DNA of 32,815 bases. Source: Bacillota bacterium (GTDB lineage: Bacteria; Bacillota; Dethiobacteria; DTU022; UBA8154). Position numbers and translations under genes: made by a program. The notes beneath the pieces are model-generated. The model did not search any database, was not told where the DNA came from, and saw only the letters and a program-made list of their open reading frames with translations. The number at the start of each line of letters is the position of its first letter. Position 1 is the stretch's first letter. This document shows, piece after piece, positions 10,724 to 18,584 of the stretch. The stretch lies in NCBI GenBank assembly GCA_012798895.1, contig JAAZMI010000055.1, forward strand, positions 1-32,815, written 5' to 3'.

Positions 10724-10752
10724 GTATAAAATTAGATGCTCAGGAAATACTT
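10724..10752 (+). promoter_or_regulatory. Candidate forespore (sigma-F/sigma-G type) promoter for sigG
   Basis: GTATA (10724-10728), 14-bp spacer, GGAAATACTT (10743-10752) matching the sigma-F -10 consensus GGnRAnAnTw. Confidence 0.5.
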
Positions 10753-10813
10753 CTATTGAGGATCCAAAGTACAAGATATAGCCAAGTCACTGCCAGAGGA
10801 GAGGATATCCCCG

Positions 10814-11584
10814 GTGAATAAAGTCGAAATTTGCGGCGTAAATACTGCCAAACTGCCGGTTTTAAAAAACAGTGAAATGCGCAAGTTATTTACCAAGATG
10901 CTCAATGGGGATAAAGGGGCCCGGGAAAAGCTGGTCAATGGGAACTTAAGGCTTGTTTTAAGCGTTATCCAACGCTTTAACAACAGGGGGGAATACGTTG
11001 ATGATCTTTTTCAGGTGGGCTGCGTGGGCCTGATCAAGGCCATCGATAATTTTGATTTAAAACAGAATGTAAGGTTTTCTACCTATGCTGTACCCATGAT
11101 CGTCGGAGAGATACGCCGTTACCTAAGGGATAACACCCCGGTAAGGGTAAGCAGATCTCTGAGGGATATCGCCTATAAAGTGCTGCAGATTAGGGATCAG
11201 TTGGCCTATAAATTTTCGAGGGAGCCCACCCTGGAGGAGATATCCCAGGAGATCCTAGTGAGCAGAGAAGAGATCATCTTTGCCCTTGATTCCATCCAAG
11301 AACCGGTCTCTCTTTTTGAGCCCATCTTTCATGACGGGGGCGACCCTATTTTCGTTATGGATCAGATCAGCGATGATAAGATCCAGGATGAAAAATGGCT
11401 GAATGTGCTCTCCATTAAGGATGCTCTGCAAAAATTGAACGACAGGGAAAAATTGATCCTGACGCTCCGGTTTTACCGGGGGAAAACGCAGATGGAGGTA
11501 GCCGACGAGATCGGCATCTCCCAGGCACAGGTTTCACGCCTCGAAAAATCGGCGTTGGGGCAACTGCGAAAACATATCCAGTAG
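10814..11584 (+). CDS. sigG: RNA polymerase sporulation sigma factor SigG
   Basis: NKVEICGVNTAKLPVLKNSEMRKLF, NGNLRLVLSVIQRFNNRGEYVDDLFQVGCVGLIKAIDNFDL, QMEVADEIGISQAQVSRLEK. Confidence 0.98.
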   Translation: MNKVEICGVNTAKLPVLKNSEMRKLFTKMLNGDKGAREKLVNGNLRLVLSVIQRFNNRGEYVDDLFQVGCVGLIKAIDNFDLKQNVRFSTYAVPMIVGEIRRYLRDNTPVRVSRSLRDIAYKVLQIRDQLAYKFSREPTLEEISQEILVSREEIIFALDSIQEPVSLFEPIFHDGGDPIFVMDQISDDKIQDEKWLNVLSIKDALQKLNDREKLILTLRFYRGKTQMEVADEIGISQAQVSRLEKSALGQLRKHIQ

Positions 11585-11627
11585 ATTTATTTAAGGTTAT
11601 CATCTTAAAAACAAAGGAGGGTAAACC

Positions 11628-11855
11628 ATGCAGGGAAATAAGAATAGATTTTACAGTTACCTACGTCTGTTGTTGTTGGGGTTCGTTCTTTTCAGTTTTT
11701 CATTCAAGTTCTCCCTGCAAGAGGGAAAGCTGGCCTTTGCCTACAATACATATAATCTTGAACGCAGTTCGGCCCATGAAAGACTGGTACAAAACCCTGC
11801 AGTAAGCGAAGAAGCCGATAGCGGTTTTGAAAATAATTCCATAGGGATCTTTTAG
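11628..11855 (+). CDS. Small protein (75 aa) with N-terminal signal-peptide-like hydrophobic segment, unknown function
   Basis: Strong RBS AAAGGAGGG upstream of ATG; hydrophobic LRLLLLGFVLFSFSFKF then LAFA-YN possible cleavage; directly downstream of sigG and before a strong terminator. Confidence 0.7.
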   Translation: MQGNKNRFYSYLRLLLLGFVLFSFSFKFSLQEGKLAFAYNTYNLERSSAHERLVQNPAVSEEADSGFENNSIGIF

Positions 11856-11898
11856 GAATAGATCCCTATCTTCAAAAAAAGAATAAAAAAATAAGACG

Positions 11899-11938
11899 AT
11901 CCCCTGCCGGCGTCATAGCCAGCGGCGGGGGATTTTTC
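11899..11938 (+). terminator. Rho-independent terminator
   Basis: ATCCCCTGCCG (11899-11909) pairs with CGGCGGGGGAT (11923-11933), one G-T wobble, followed by T-run. Confidence 0.85.
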
Positions 11939-12066
11939 TGTATCGCCGGCAGAGGCCGGCATTCGTTCTGTTGTTCTAATTTTTAAGTTATGTTTTAGAA
12001 GCGAAAGTATAATATAATAGTATAGTAACGAGGGCTGCGATCAGCCGGCGGGGAGGGAAACACGGT

Positions 12067-12318
12067 ATGGTTCGTCTCAGTGATCTGCGCGATCGGGATG
12101 TGATTAACCTCGATGGCAAAAGGTTGGGCGTGATCAGCGATCTGGATCTGGATCTGGAAAATGGGAGGATCAGGGCGCTTGTTCTACCGGGGTCGGGGGG
12201 GTTTATGGGGATGCTCGGTGCCCGCAAAAACGATCTGATTATTCCTTGGGAGCAGGTGCGAAAAATCGGTGTGGATGCCATTCTCGTTGATTATCCCATC
12301 GAATTTGAAAGGGGCTAG
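12067..12318 (+). CDS. ylmC: YlmC/YmxH family PRC-barrel sporulation protein
   Basis: MVRLSDLRDRDVINLDGKRLGVISDLDLDLENGRIRALVLPG ... IPWEQVRKIGVDAILVD, typical YlmC/YmxH PRC-barrel; position after sigG. Confidence 0.9.
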   Translation: MVRLSDLRDRDVINLDGKRLGVISDLDLDLENGRIRALVLPGSGGFMGMLGARKNDLIIPWEQVRKIGVDAILVDYPIEFERG

Positions 12319-12411
12319 GATTGGACAGACCGCGGGGGCTTTAATATAATGAATTTAATGATCTACAAAGGCCCGGCGGCGGTAGGCCGGCCGGCGTGAG
12401 GGGGTGGTAAT

Positions 12412-14277
12412 TTGGTGGGGGATGCTTTCCCTTTTAAAGAGATCTGCAAAAGAGATGGGAGAGTGGTGCCCTTTGATCCCCTTAAGATTACGCAGGCTAT
12501 CTTCAAGGCGGCAAAGGCCGTGGGCGGAGAGGATTATGCCCTGGCTAAGGAGTTGACGGGGGAGGTCATCGCTTATCTTCAGGGGCAGCAGATTGCCGGG
12601 CTGATCCCGACAGTGGAAGAGATCCAGGATGCAGTGGAAAAGATTCTCATCGAAAGAGGACATGCCCGGACGGCAAAAGCCTATATCTTATACCGGGCGA
12701 AGAGAACCCGTATCCGGGAAGCCAAATCAGAGCTTATGGATGTCGTTAAAGATATACTGCTCTTCGAGGGAGATCGGGGCCAGGATGAACATAGCCAGTA
12801 CTCACCGGCCGGAAAGATGCATCAGATTGCTTTGGCGGCCAGCCAAAAATACTATTTCGATAATTTGCTGCCGGCGGAGATCGCGGCTGCCCATCAACTG
12901 GGTAGTTTTCATATACATTGCCCGGGTTATTATAGTAAAACTTTGGATTCTTTGCAGTTGGATCTGTTCCCCGTGCTTAAAAAGGGTTTTGATCTGCATG
13001 AAAAGGCTCCGCCCGGCGATTTCTTAGCGATGCTTTGGAGAGTGGCCCTGCTTCTACAGAAAAATCAGCATGATCTCTTTGGTGAACAGGCCCTGCCTTT
13101 TTTTGACTGTGTGCTGGCCAGGCTGTGGCGCACCTTTAAGATAAAAGCTTCGAAAAAGGAGCTGCGGGCTGGAATATATACATTTATCGATTTTTTGGGA
13201 GCCCTTTCCTATATAGGTGGGAGTGCGCTGCGTTGTAGCATACAGTTGGGGCTGGATCAGACCCCGGAAGGAAGAGAGATTGCCGGGATTATTTTAGATG
13301 GTATTATGGCCCGTAAAGAAAAAAGTGGTGCCTGGCCAAAGTATATTTTTGTGCTGCAGAAAGGAATAAATTTTTCTAACGGCGATCCCAATTATGATCT
13401 ATATAAACAGGCCTTAAGGGCAGCAATCGCTGTTGGTAGCCCTTCATTTTTAGTCTGTAATGTACCCCACAGTGCCCCCGGTTTTCCTGATCCGGCGGGG
13501 CCGTGTTCTTTTGGCAACGGGTTGCGGGTGTCGGGCAACAGGTGCGGCCCGGAAGGGGGGAAAAAAAGGGGAAACATCGCCTCTTTGACCATTAATTTGC
13601 CGCGATTGGCCTTGAGTACCCGTGCGGATGATCTGTTTTTTGTAGAGTTGGACCGCCTGCTGCGCCTGGGGGTGCGCCAGTTGCTGCACCGTTTTGAGGT
13701 GCTGACCTCCTTGCAATGCAAGGATCTGCCTTTTCTGATGGGCAACAAACTCTATCAGGGAAGCGAGAGCCTGGCCCCCTGGGAAAGCATTCAAGAATCT
13801 TTGAAAAACGGCCTTTTGACATTTAATATTGCCGGCTTGCCGGAGACCCTGCGGGTCTTGGCCGGCACAGGGCAGAAGAAGGAGCAGGCTGCTGTTGGGA
13901 TGGCGGTTGAAGTTTTGCGGCATCTCTCCCGGCGCGTCCGATCTTTTGCAGAGGAGTATGAGCTAAACATTGCCCTGTGCGGGGTGGAAACCGAGGACAA
14001 GTTGTCGCGTTTTGTCGAAAAGGACCGCCATGAATTTGGCATGGTCTCCGGTGTTACAGATAAGGATTTCTACAATTCTAATTTTATTCTATTTCAAGAA
14101 GATGCCGGCCTCGCTGATAAGATTGCCCTCGAGGCGGCGATCCACCAACATTGCTCCGCCGGGCACGAATCCCGTGTCATCTTGCTTTCCGGCATGGAGG
14201 CCGAAGGGGCGGAGGAGATGGTTCGGGGACTGGTGGAGGCCGGGATTGATTATCTATCGCTTAACACGCTTTGTTAA
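12412..14277 (+). CDS. ATP-cone-containing anaerobic ribonucleoside-triphosphate reductase (NrdD)-like protein lacking the C-terminal Zn-ribbon/glycyl-radical domain
   Basis: ATP-cone ICKRDGRVVPFDPLKITQAIFKAAKAVGG; NrdD-like GDPNYDLYKQAL, NIASLTINLPRLAL, FGMVSGVTDKDFYNSNF; protein ends ...IDYLSLNTLC* where CxxCG...RVxGYL would follow. Confidence 0.82.
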   Translation: MVGDAFPFKEICKRDGRVVPFDPLKITQAIFKAAKAVGGEDYALAKELTGEVIAYLQGQQIAGLIPTVEEIQDAVEKILIERGHARTAKAYILYRAKRTRIREAKSELMDVVKDILLFEGDRGQDEHSQYSPAGKMHQIALAASQKYYFDNLLPAEIAAAHQLGSFHIHCPGYYSKTLDSLQLDLFPVLKKGFDLHEKAPPGDFLAMLWRVALLLQKNQHDLFGEQALPFFDCVLARLWRTFKIKASKKELRAGIYTFIDFLGALSYIGGSALRCSIQLGLDQTPEGREIAGIILDGIMARKEKSGAWPKYIFVLQKGINFSNGDPNYDLYKQALRAAIAVGSPSFLVCNVPHSAPGFPDPAGPCSFGNGLRVSGNRCGPEGGKKRGNIASLTINLPRLALSTRADDLFFVELDRLLRLGVRQLLHRFEVLTSLQCKDLPFLMGNKLYQGSESLAPWESIQESLKNGLLTFNIAGLPETLRVLAGTGQKKEQAAVGMAVEVLRHLSRRVRSFAEEYELNIALCGVETEDKLSRFVEKDRHEFGMVSGVTDKDFYNSNFILFQEDAGLADKIALEAAIHQHCSAGHESRVILLSGMEAEGAEEMVRGLVEAGIDYLSLNTLC

Positions 14278-14334
14278 GGGGCGGTATGGCGGGAAAACCG
14301 GCACAGTTTTTTCCCGGGGTAGCGGGGTGATGAA

Positions 14335-15498
14335 ATGAGGAGAAGAAAACCAAGAGCCGGGCCCAGGCCTTCTTACCTGAAGGTGATCGAGGGCCAGGGC
14401 CGGGGAGAAACCGTGCCCGCAAAGGCCGGGATGGAAAACAGGGGATCGCAGGGGCCGGTGTATTTTCTTTTGTTTTCGCTGGCGTCTATTTTGATCGTGC
14501 AGATGCTTATCGGCTGGGTTTGGGGGCCAACCACCCATAGCTCTCTTCACACTGTTTCTGTTGTTGAAAGCAAGGCCGATATCTCTTTTCCTATATCGGG
14601 GATCATCACTTTTAAAGAAAAGGTTCTCCTCGCTCCTTGTGCAGGGTTTGTATATTACAATATTAACGGCGGGCAGAGGGTTCCCGTGGATAAGGAACTG
14701 GCAATAATCTCTGCTTCCCCCCTGGAAAAGGAGGCTAAAACTGAGGGTAATGGTACGGCAGGGGCGGAGGCATCGTTGCAACGTTTCAAGGGATGGTTTT
14801 GGGGGGAAGAAAGGGAAGAGGGGCAAGACCGGGGGCATGCACATCTTTCACCTATCCACGAAGAGGTCAAAATCTATGCACCGGAACCCGGCCTGGTCAG
14901 CCTGAATTTTGAGGGCCTGGAAGGATTTGGGCCGCAGGGCGGCTTCCCGTATTTTTCGGCGAAAGAGTTACAAGATAAAGTATGCCCGGCGGATTCTCTT
15001 CGCTCCGGGGACAGGGTGTGCCGTTCCCAACCCCTGCTCAAGATTATCGATAATTATTACTGGTATTACAGCGTTGTTCTTCCCCGGGATCCGGGGCAAC
15101 TGATTGCCGAAAAGCCCAAGGTGAAGTTTTATTTTTCTTTTGCTCCGGAGACCCCCGTCTGGGGTGAACAGGTGGAGCTGAAAGAAAACGATACGGATGG
15201 TACGCTGTTGGTAACATGGCGCATCGATCGGGAGATACCCGGTCTTTATAATCAACGCTGTTGTAAAGCAGAGATCGTCTACGAGGAAAAACCGGGGGTG
15301 CTCGTGCCCAAGAGCGCCCTTGTGGAGGCCGGGGAAAAACAGGGGGTCTACTATTTGGAAAAAGGAGCGGTGCATTTCCGTGAGATCGAGCTCCTTCTTG
15401 AAAAAGGGGAGGATGTCTTCATCAAAAGTTGGGATGGACAACAGAGAATAATAGCCAACCCGGAGAGCGTCAAAGAAGGCCAACGGTTTAGATGGTAG
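14335..15498 (+). CDS. HlyD-family efflux periplasmic-adaptor-like membrane protein
   Basis: N-terminal TM (VYFLLFSLASILIVQMLIGWVW), split lipoyl-like segments, VLVPKSALVEAGEKQGVYYLEKGAVHFREIELL typical of the HlyD/RND adaptor C-terminal region. Confidence 0.68.
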   Translation: MRRRKPRAGPRPSYLKVIEGQGRGETVPAKAGMENRGSQGPVYFLLFSLASILIVQMLIGWVWGPTTHSSLHTVSVVESKADISFPISGIITFKEKVLLAPCAGFVYYNINGGQRVPVDKELAIISASPLEKEAKTEGNGTAGAEASLQRFKGWFWGEEREEGQDRGHAHLSPIHEEVKIYAPEPGLVSLNFEGLEGFGPQGGFPYFSAKELQDKVCPADSLRSGDRVCRSQPLLKIIDNYYWYYSVVLPRDPGQLIAEKPKVKFYFSFAPETPVWGEQVELKENDTDGTLLVTWRIDREIPGLYNQRCCKAEIVYEEKPGVLVPKSALVEAGEKQGVYYLEKGAVHFREIELLLEKGEDVFIKSWDGQQRIIANPESVKEGQRFRW

Positions 15499-15520
15499 CA
15501 TTAAAGGAGTGTATGTAGTG

Positions 15521-16195
15521 ATGCTTGAAAAAAATTTGGCAGCAGTGCGGGAACGTCTGCAGAAGGCCGCGGCTAAGAGAGGGGCTTCCTTGGGGGATAT
15601 CACCCTCGTTGCTGCAACCAAAACCGTGCCGGTAACGACAATCCGCCGGGCGTATGCCCTGGGGATGGCACATTTCGGAGAAAATCGCCTGCAGGAAGCC
15701 GAGGAGAAGATTGGCGCCCTGCCTCCCGCCATCCATTGGCATTTTATCGGCCACCTACAGACCAACAAGGTAAAAAAAGTATTGCCTGCTTTTGAACTTA
15801 TCCATTCTCTGGATCGGATGAGATTGGCCCGCAGGATACAGAGAGAGGGAGAAAAGATCGACAGGAAGATAGATGTCCTTTTACAGGTGAATATCGGTTT
15901 AGAAAAGAGCAAACAAGGCTTCCACCCGGGAGAAGTAGAAGATGCCCTGACCGAATTGGCCACTTTTTCCCACCTACGAATATTGGGTTTGATGGCTATT
16001 GCCCCTTTTTTTGATGATCCGGAAGAGACCCGGCCTTATTTTCGTCATCTCTCCGATCTTTCCAAGCAGATCCAGATCCCGGGGGTTGCGATGAAATATC
16101 TTTCCATGGGTATGAGCAACGATTTTGAGGTGGCGGTAGAGGAAGGAGCAAACATGGTGCGTTTAGGCAGCATTCTTTTTGGCGAACGACATTAG
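15521..16195 (+). CDS. ylmE: YggS/YlmE family pyridoxal phosphate homeostasis protein
   Basis: LVAATKTVPVTTIRRAYALGMAHFGENRLQEAEEKI, HFIGHLQTNKVKK, LGLMAIAPF, LSMGMSNDFEVAVEEGANMVRLGSILFG. Confidence 0.95.
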   Translation: MLEKNLAAVRERLQKAAAKRGASLGDITLVAATKTVPVTTIRRAYALGMAHFGENRLQEAEEKIGALPPAIHWHFIGHLQTNKVKKVLPAFELIHSLDRMRLARRIQREGEKIDRKIDVLLQVNIGLEKSKQGFHPGEVEDALTELATFSHLRILGLMAIAPFFDDPEETRPYFRHLSDLSKQIQIPGVAMKYLSMGMSNDFEVAVEEGANMVRLGSILFGERH

Positions 16196-16247
16196 ATCTA
16201 ACACAGATCGGGTGCTCTAGGCAGGGCTTCCAATGTAATCGGAAAGG

Positions 16248-16535
16248 GTGATTAAAATTTATTTTAAAGGTTTTGTCAACCTCCTTTTTGAACTGTTATA
16301 CATCTTAATTATCATCCGCCTTCTCTTCAGTTTTTTGCCGGTAAGCTCTTTTAGTATTCCTTTTCTAAACAATTTTTTTCGTTTCACATACCAGATTACA
16401 GAACCTATCCTGGCCCCTTTTCGCAACCTCATTCCCTCTCTTAGGGCGGGTGGCGGGGCCCGCATAGATTTTTCCCCTATTCTTGCCCTGTTGGTGTTGA
16501 GCCTGGTGCGTCGTTTCCTATTGGGTATGCTTTAA
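16248..16535 (+). CDS. ylmG: YggT family membrane protein (YlmG)
   Basis: IIIRLLFSFLPVSSF...YQITEPILAPFRNLIPSLRAGGGARIDFSPILALLVL YggT signature. Confidence 0.92.
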   Translation: MIKIYFKGFVNLLFELLYILIIIRLLFSFLPVSSFSIPFLNNFFRFTYQITEPILAPFRNLIPSLRAGGGARIDFSPILALLVLSLVRRFLLGML

Positions 16536-16598
16536 CCTAAGATGCGGAGTAAAAAATGAAAGGTGTTTTCCACTTTTATCCCGGGAAGGGGGAAGGCG

Positions 16599-17393
16599 AT
16601 GTCTGAAGAAAAGCAGCTTTTAGCTTATCCATTACTCACGGAGAAAAAATGGGCGGCCTCCTTTTTGTCCTTGCTTAGAAAGGCGGCTGCTTCTCAAAAT
16701 AGGCAGTGTTCACTTTTTGCTGACCCGCGGCAACAGGAGATTGCCCGGGAGCTGCTACGACATTTTCCGGAACTTAAATGCTATCTTTGGGGAGGATATC
16801 CTGCTGCGGAGCGGGTTAGAATCTGCCTGTCTTCTTCTCCGCTGGCCGGCGATGAGGAGAAAGAGGTGTTGAGCTGTCTGGTGCTGCGGGGTGATTTCCC
16901 GGCGGATATGCTCAGCCACAGGGATTTTCTGGGGGCACTATTGGGATTGGGCCTAAAAAGAGAGATGATCGGCGATATTATCTACCAGGGGGCAGAGAAA
17001 GTTTTCGTCATTTTAGCGAGGAAGCTGGCTTCTTTTGTGCGATTTAATCTAAAAAAAGCAGGCAGCTACCCGCTGGAGGTAGAGGAGTTGCCCCTGGACG
17101 AATTAAGGTCAAGTTTGGCGCCGCGCCGCGTTAAAGAGATCAGAGGCACAGTAGCCTCCTTGAGGCTTGATGCGGTCTCCGGATTGGGTTTTGGCCTTTC
17201 GCGTTCTAAGATTGCTCCCTTGATCCGGGGCGAACAGGTCAAGATCAATCACGAGGTTATCAAGCAGCCCGCGAGGGCGGTTCAAGAAGGGGATCTGATC
17301 TCCCTTGCCGGAAGGGGAAGGATCGAGATCGTAGAGGTCGGAGGGAAGAGCCGCAAGGGAAGGACGCATCTTCTGGTTCACCGCATCATCTAA
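16599..17393 (+). CDS. ylmH: YlmH family S4-domain RNA-binding protein
   Basis: LGLGLKREMIGDIIYQGAEKVFVILA, S4 domain LRLDAVSGLGFGLSRSKIAPLIRGEQVKINHEVIKQPARAVQEGDLISLAGRGRIEI. Confidence 0.93.
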   Translation: MSEEKQLLAYPLLTEKKWAASFLSLLRKAAASQNRQCSLFADPRQQEIARELLRHFPELKCYLWGGYPAAERVRICLSSSPLAGDEEKEVLSCLVLRGDFPADMLSHRDFLGALLGLGLKREMIGDIIYQGAEKVFVILARKLASFVRFNLKKAGSYPLEVEELPLDELRSSLAPRRVKEIRGTVASLRLDAVSGLGFGLSRSKIAPLIRGEQVKINHEVIKQPARAVQEGDLISLAGRGRIEIVEVGGKSRKGRTHLLVHRII

Positions 17394-17557
17394 GCTGCCG
17401 GCCGGATCAATGCCACAAAAAAATAAATATTGCCAATTTTTGTCGTTTAAGGTATGATGTTGTTAACAGGGTCTGTTATTAGGATAATTTTATTTAAATT
17501 TAATTTAAAATGGTCGATATATTTTGGTATGGTATTGATCGGGAAGGGAGGATAACT

Positions 17558-18046
17558 GTGAATATCATCGACATTCAAAACAAGGAATTTGATCGTGCTT
17601 TCCGGGGCTATAAGATGGAGGAAGTTGATGAATTTTTGGATGTGACGGCCAAGGAATTTGAACTTCTGCTTAAAGAAAGAGTAAGCCTGGAGGAAAGATG
17701 CGCCTTGTTGGAAGAGCAACTGGGGCAGTACCAAAAATTGGAAGAGACGCTGCACAATTCCATCATTGTTGCACAAGAAACTGCCGAGGATGTTAAGCGC
17801 AATGCCAATAAAGAGGCCGAATTGATCCGCAAGGAGGCTGAAAAGGAGTCGCAACGCATTATCGAAGAAGCCCGTTTTAAAGCCAGCCGCATCCTGGCCG
17901 AACATGAAGAAGTCCATAAGCAGGCCCAGATTTTCAAGTTGCGATTTCGGTCTTTTATTGAGGCACAGCTTGCTTCGTTGGAGCTGGAGGATTTCTGGTT
18001 GCAGACAGAAGACGAAGATGAGCACGATGTACAAGATATCGGCTAA
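17558..18046 (+). CDS. divIVA: DivIVA domain protein
   Basis: IIDIQNKEFDRAFRGYKMEEVDEFLDVTAKEFELLLKE followed by coiled-coil; GTG start at 17558 after GGGAGG. Confidence 0.92.
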   Translation: MNIIDIQNKEFDRAFRGYKMEEVDEFLDVTAKEFELLLKERVSLEERCALLEEQLGQYQKLEETLHNSIIVAQETAEDVKRNANKEAELIRKEAEKESQRIIEEARFKASRILAEHEEVHKQAQIFKLRFRSFIEAQLASLELEDFWLQTEDEDEHDVQDIG

Positions 18047-18164
18047 AAGTTAATGTGTTGGCATTTCGTGAACAGGTTCCCGCCGGTTTGGTTCACGGGG
18101 CCACCCCAAGGCTTGTTTTCAGGCCGGGGGGCTGGTATACTATAATTAATAAATTGGTGGTAAA

Positions 18165-18480
18165 ATAGGTTAAAAGCCAGGAACGGGAGAGTAAGTAGGG
18201 TTAAACTCCCTCCCAGCGAGCCGGGTTGGGTGAAAGCCGGTAAGGGAGCCGTACTGAAGATCACCCGGGAGCTCTTATCCCCAAAGCAGCGGGGGGACCG
18301 GAGGGTAAGCGTACGATCTGGTTGCGCCGGCGGCCGTAAGGGTAAGCGTAGTACAGGGCTGCGTTAAAGCTTATAAAGAGGCAATTGTATCCTTCTGCCA
18401 CCTTTGGGGAGGGTTATAAACTGTTGCCAGAAGGGTGGTACCGCGGGAAATTCTCGTCCCTGGAGGCGGGATTTTTTATT
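18165..18480 (+). promoter_or_regulatory. T-box leader (probably tRNA-Ile responsive) upstream of ileS, with intrinsic terminator
   Basis: Stem I-like GCGAGCCGGGTTGGGTGAAAGCCGG, putative specifier ATC in CTGAAGATCACCC, T-box AAGGGTGGTACCGCGGG (18431-18447), terminator TCTCGTC/GGCGGGA then TTTTTT. Confidence 0.92.
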
Positions 18481-18584
18481 TTTCGACAATAATATAGACA
18501 TAAATTAAAATAATTAAAGGGGAGGGTTGAGCCTGGTTCTCTATTTGAACATCATAATGGCCGGATTGGACCAGGCAGTTGTCT

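Noticed and set aside
13970-14338. + frame ORF (122 aa) overlapping the 3' end of the NrdD-like gene, considered as a frameshifted Zn/glycyl-radical domain
   Set aside because: Translation past 14277 is GRYGGKTGTVFSRGSGVMK, with no CxxC pairs and no RVxGYL motif, so it does not restore NrdD.
14968-15963. 331-aa antisense ORF opposite the HlyD-like gene and ylmE
   Set aside because: Low-complexity, Ser/Pro/Arg-rich translation without recognisable motifs; both sense frames encode recognisable protein families.
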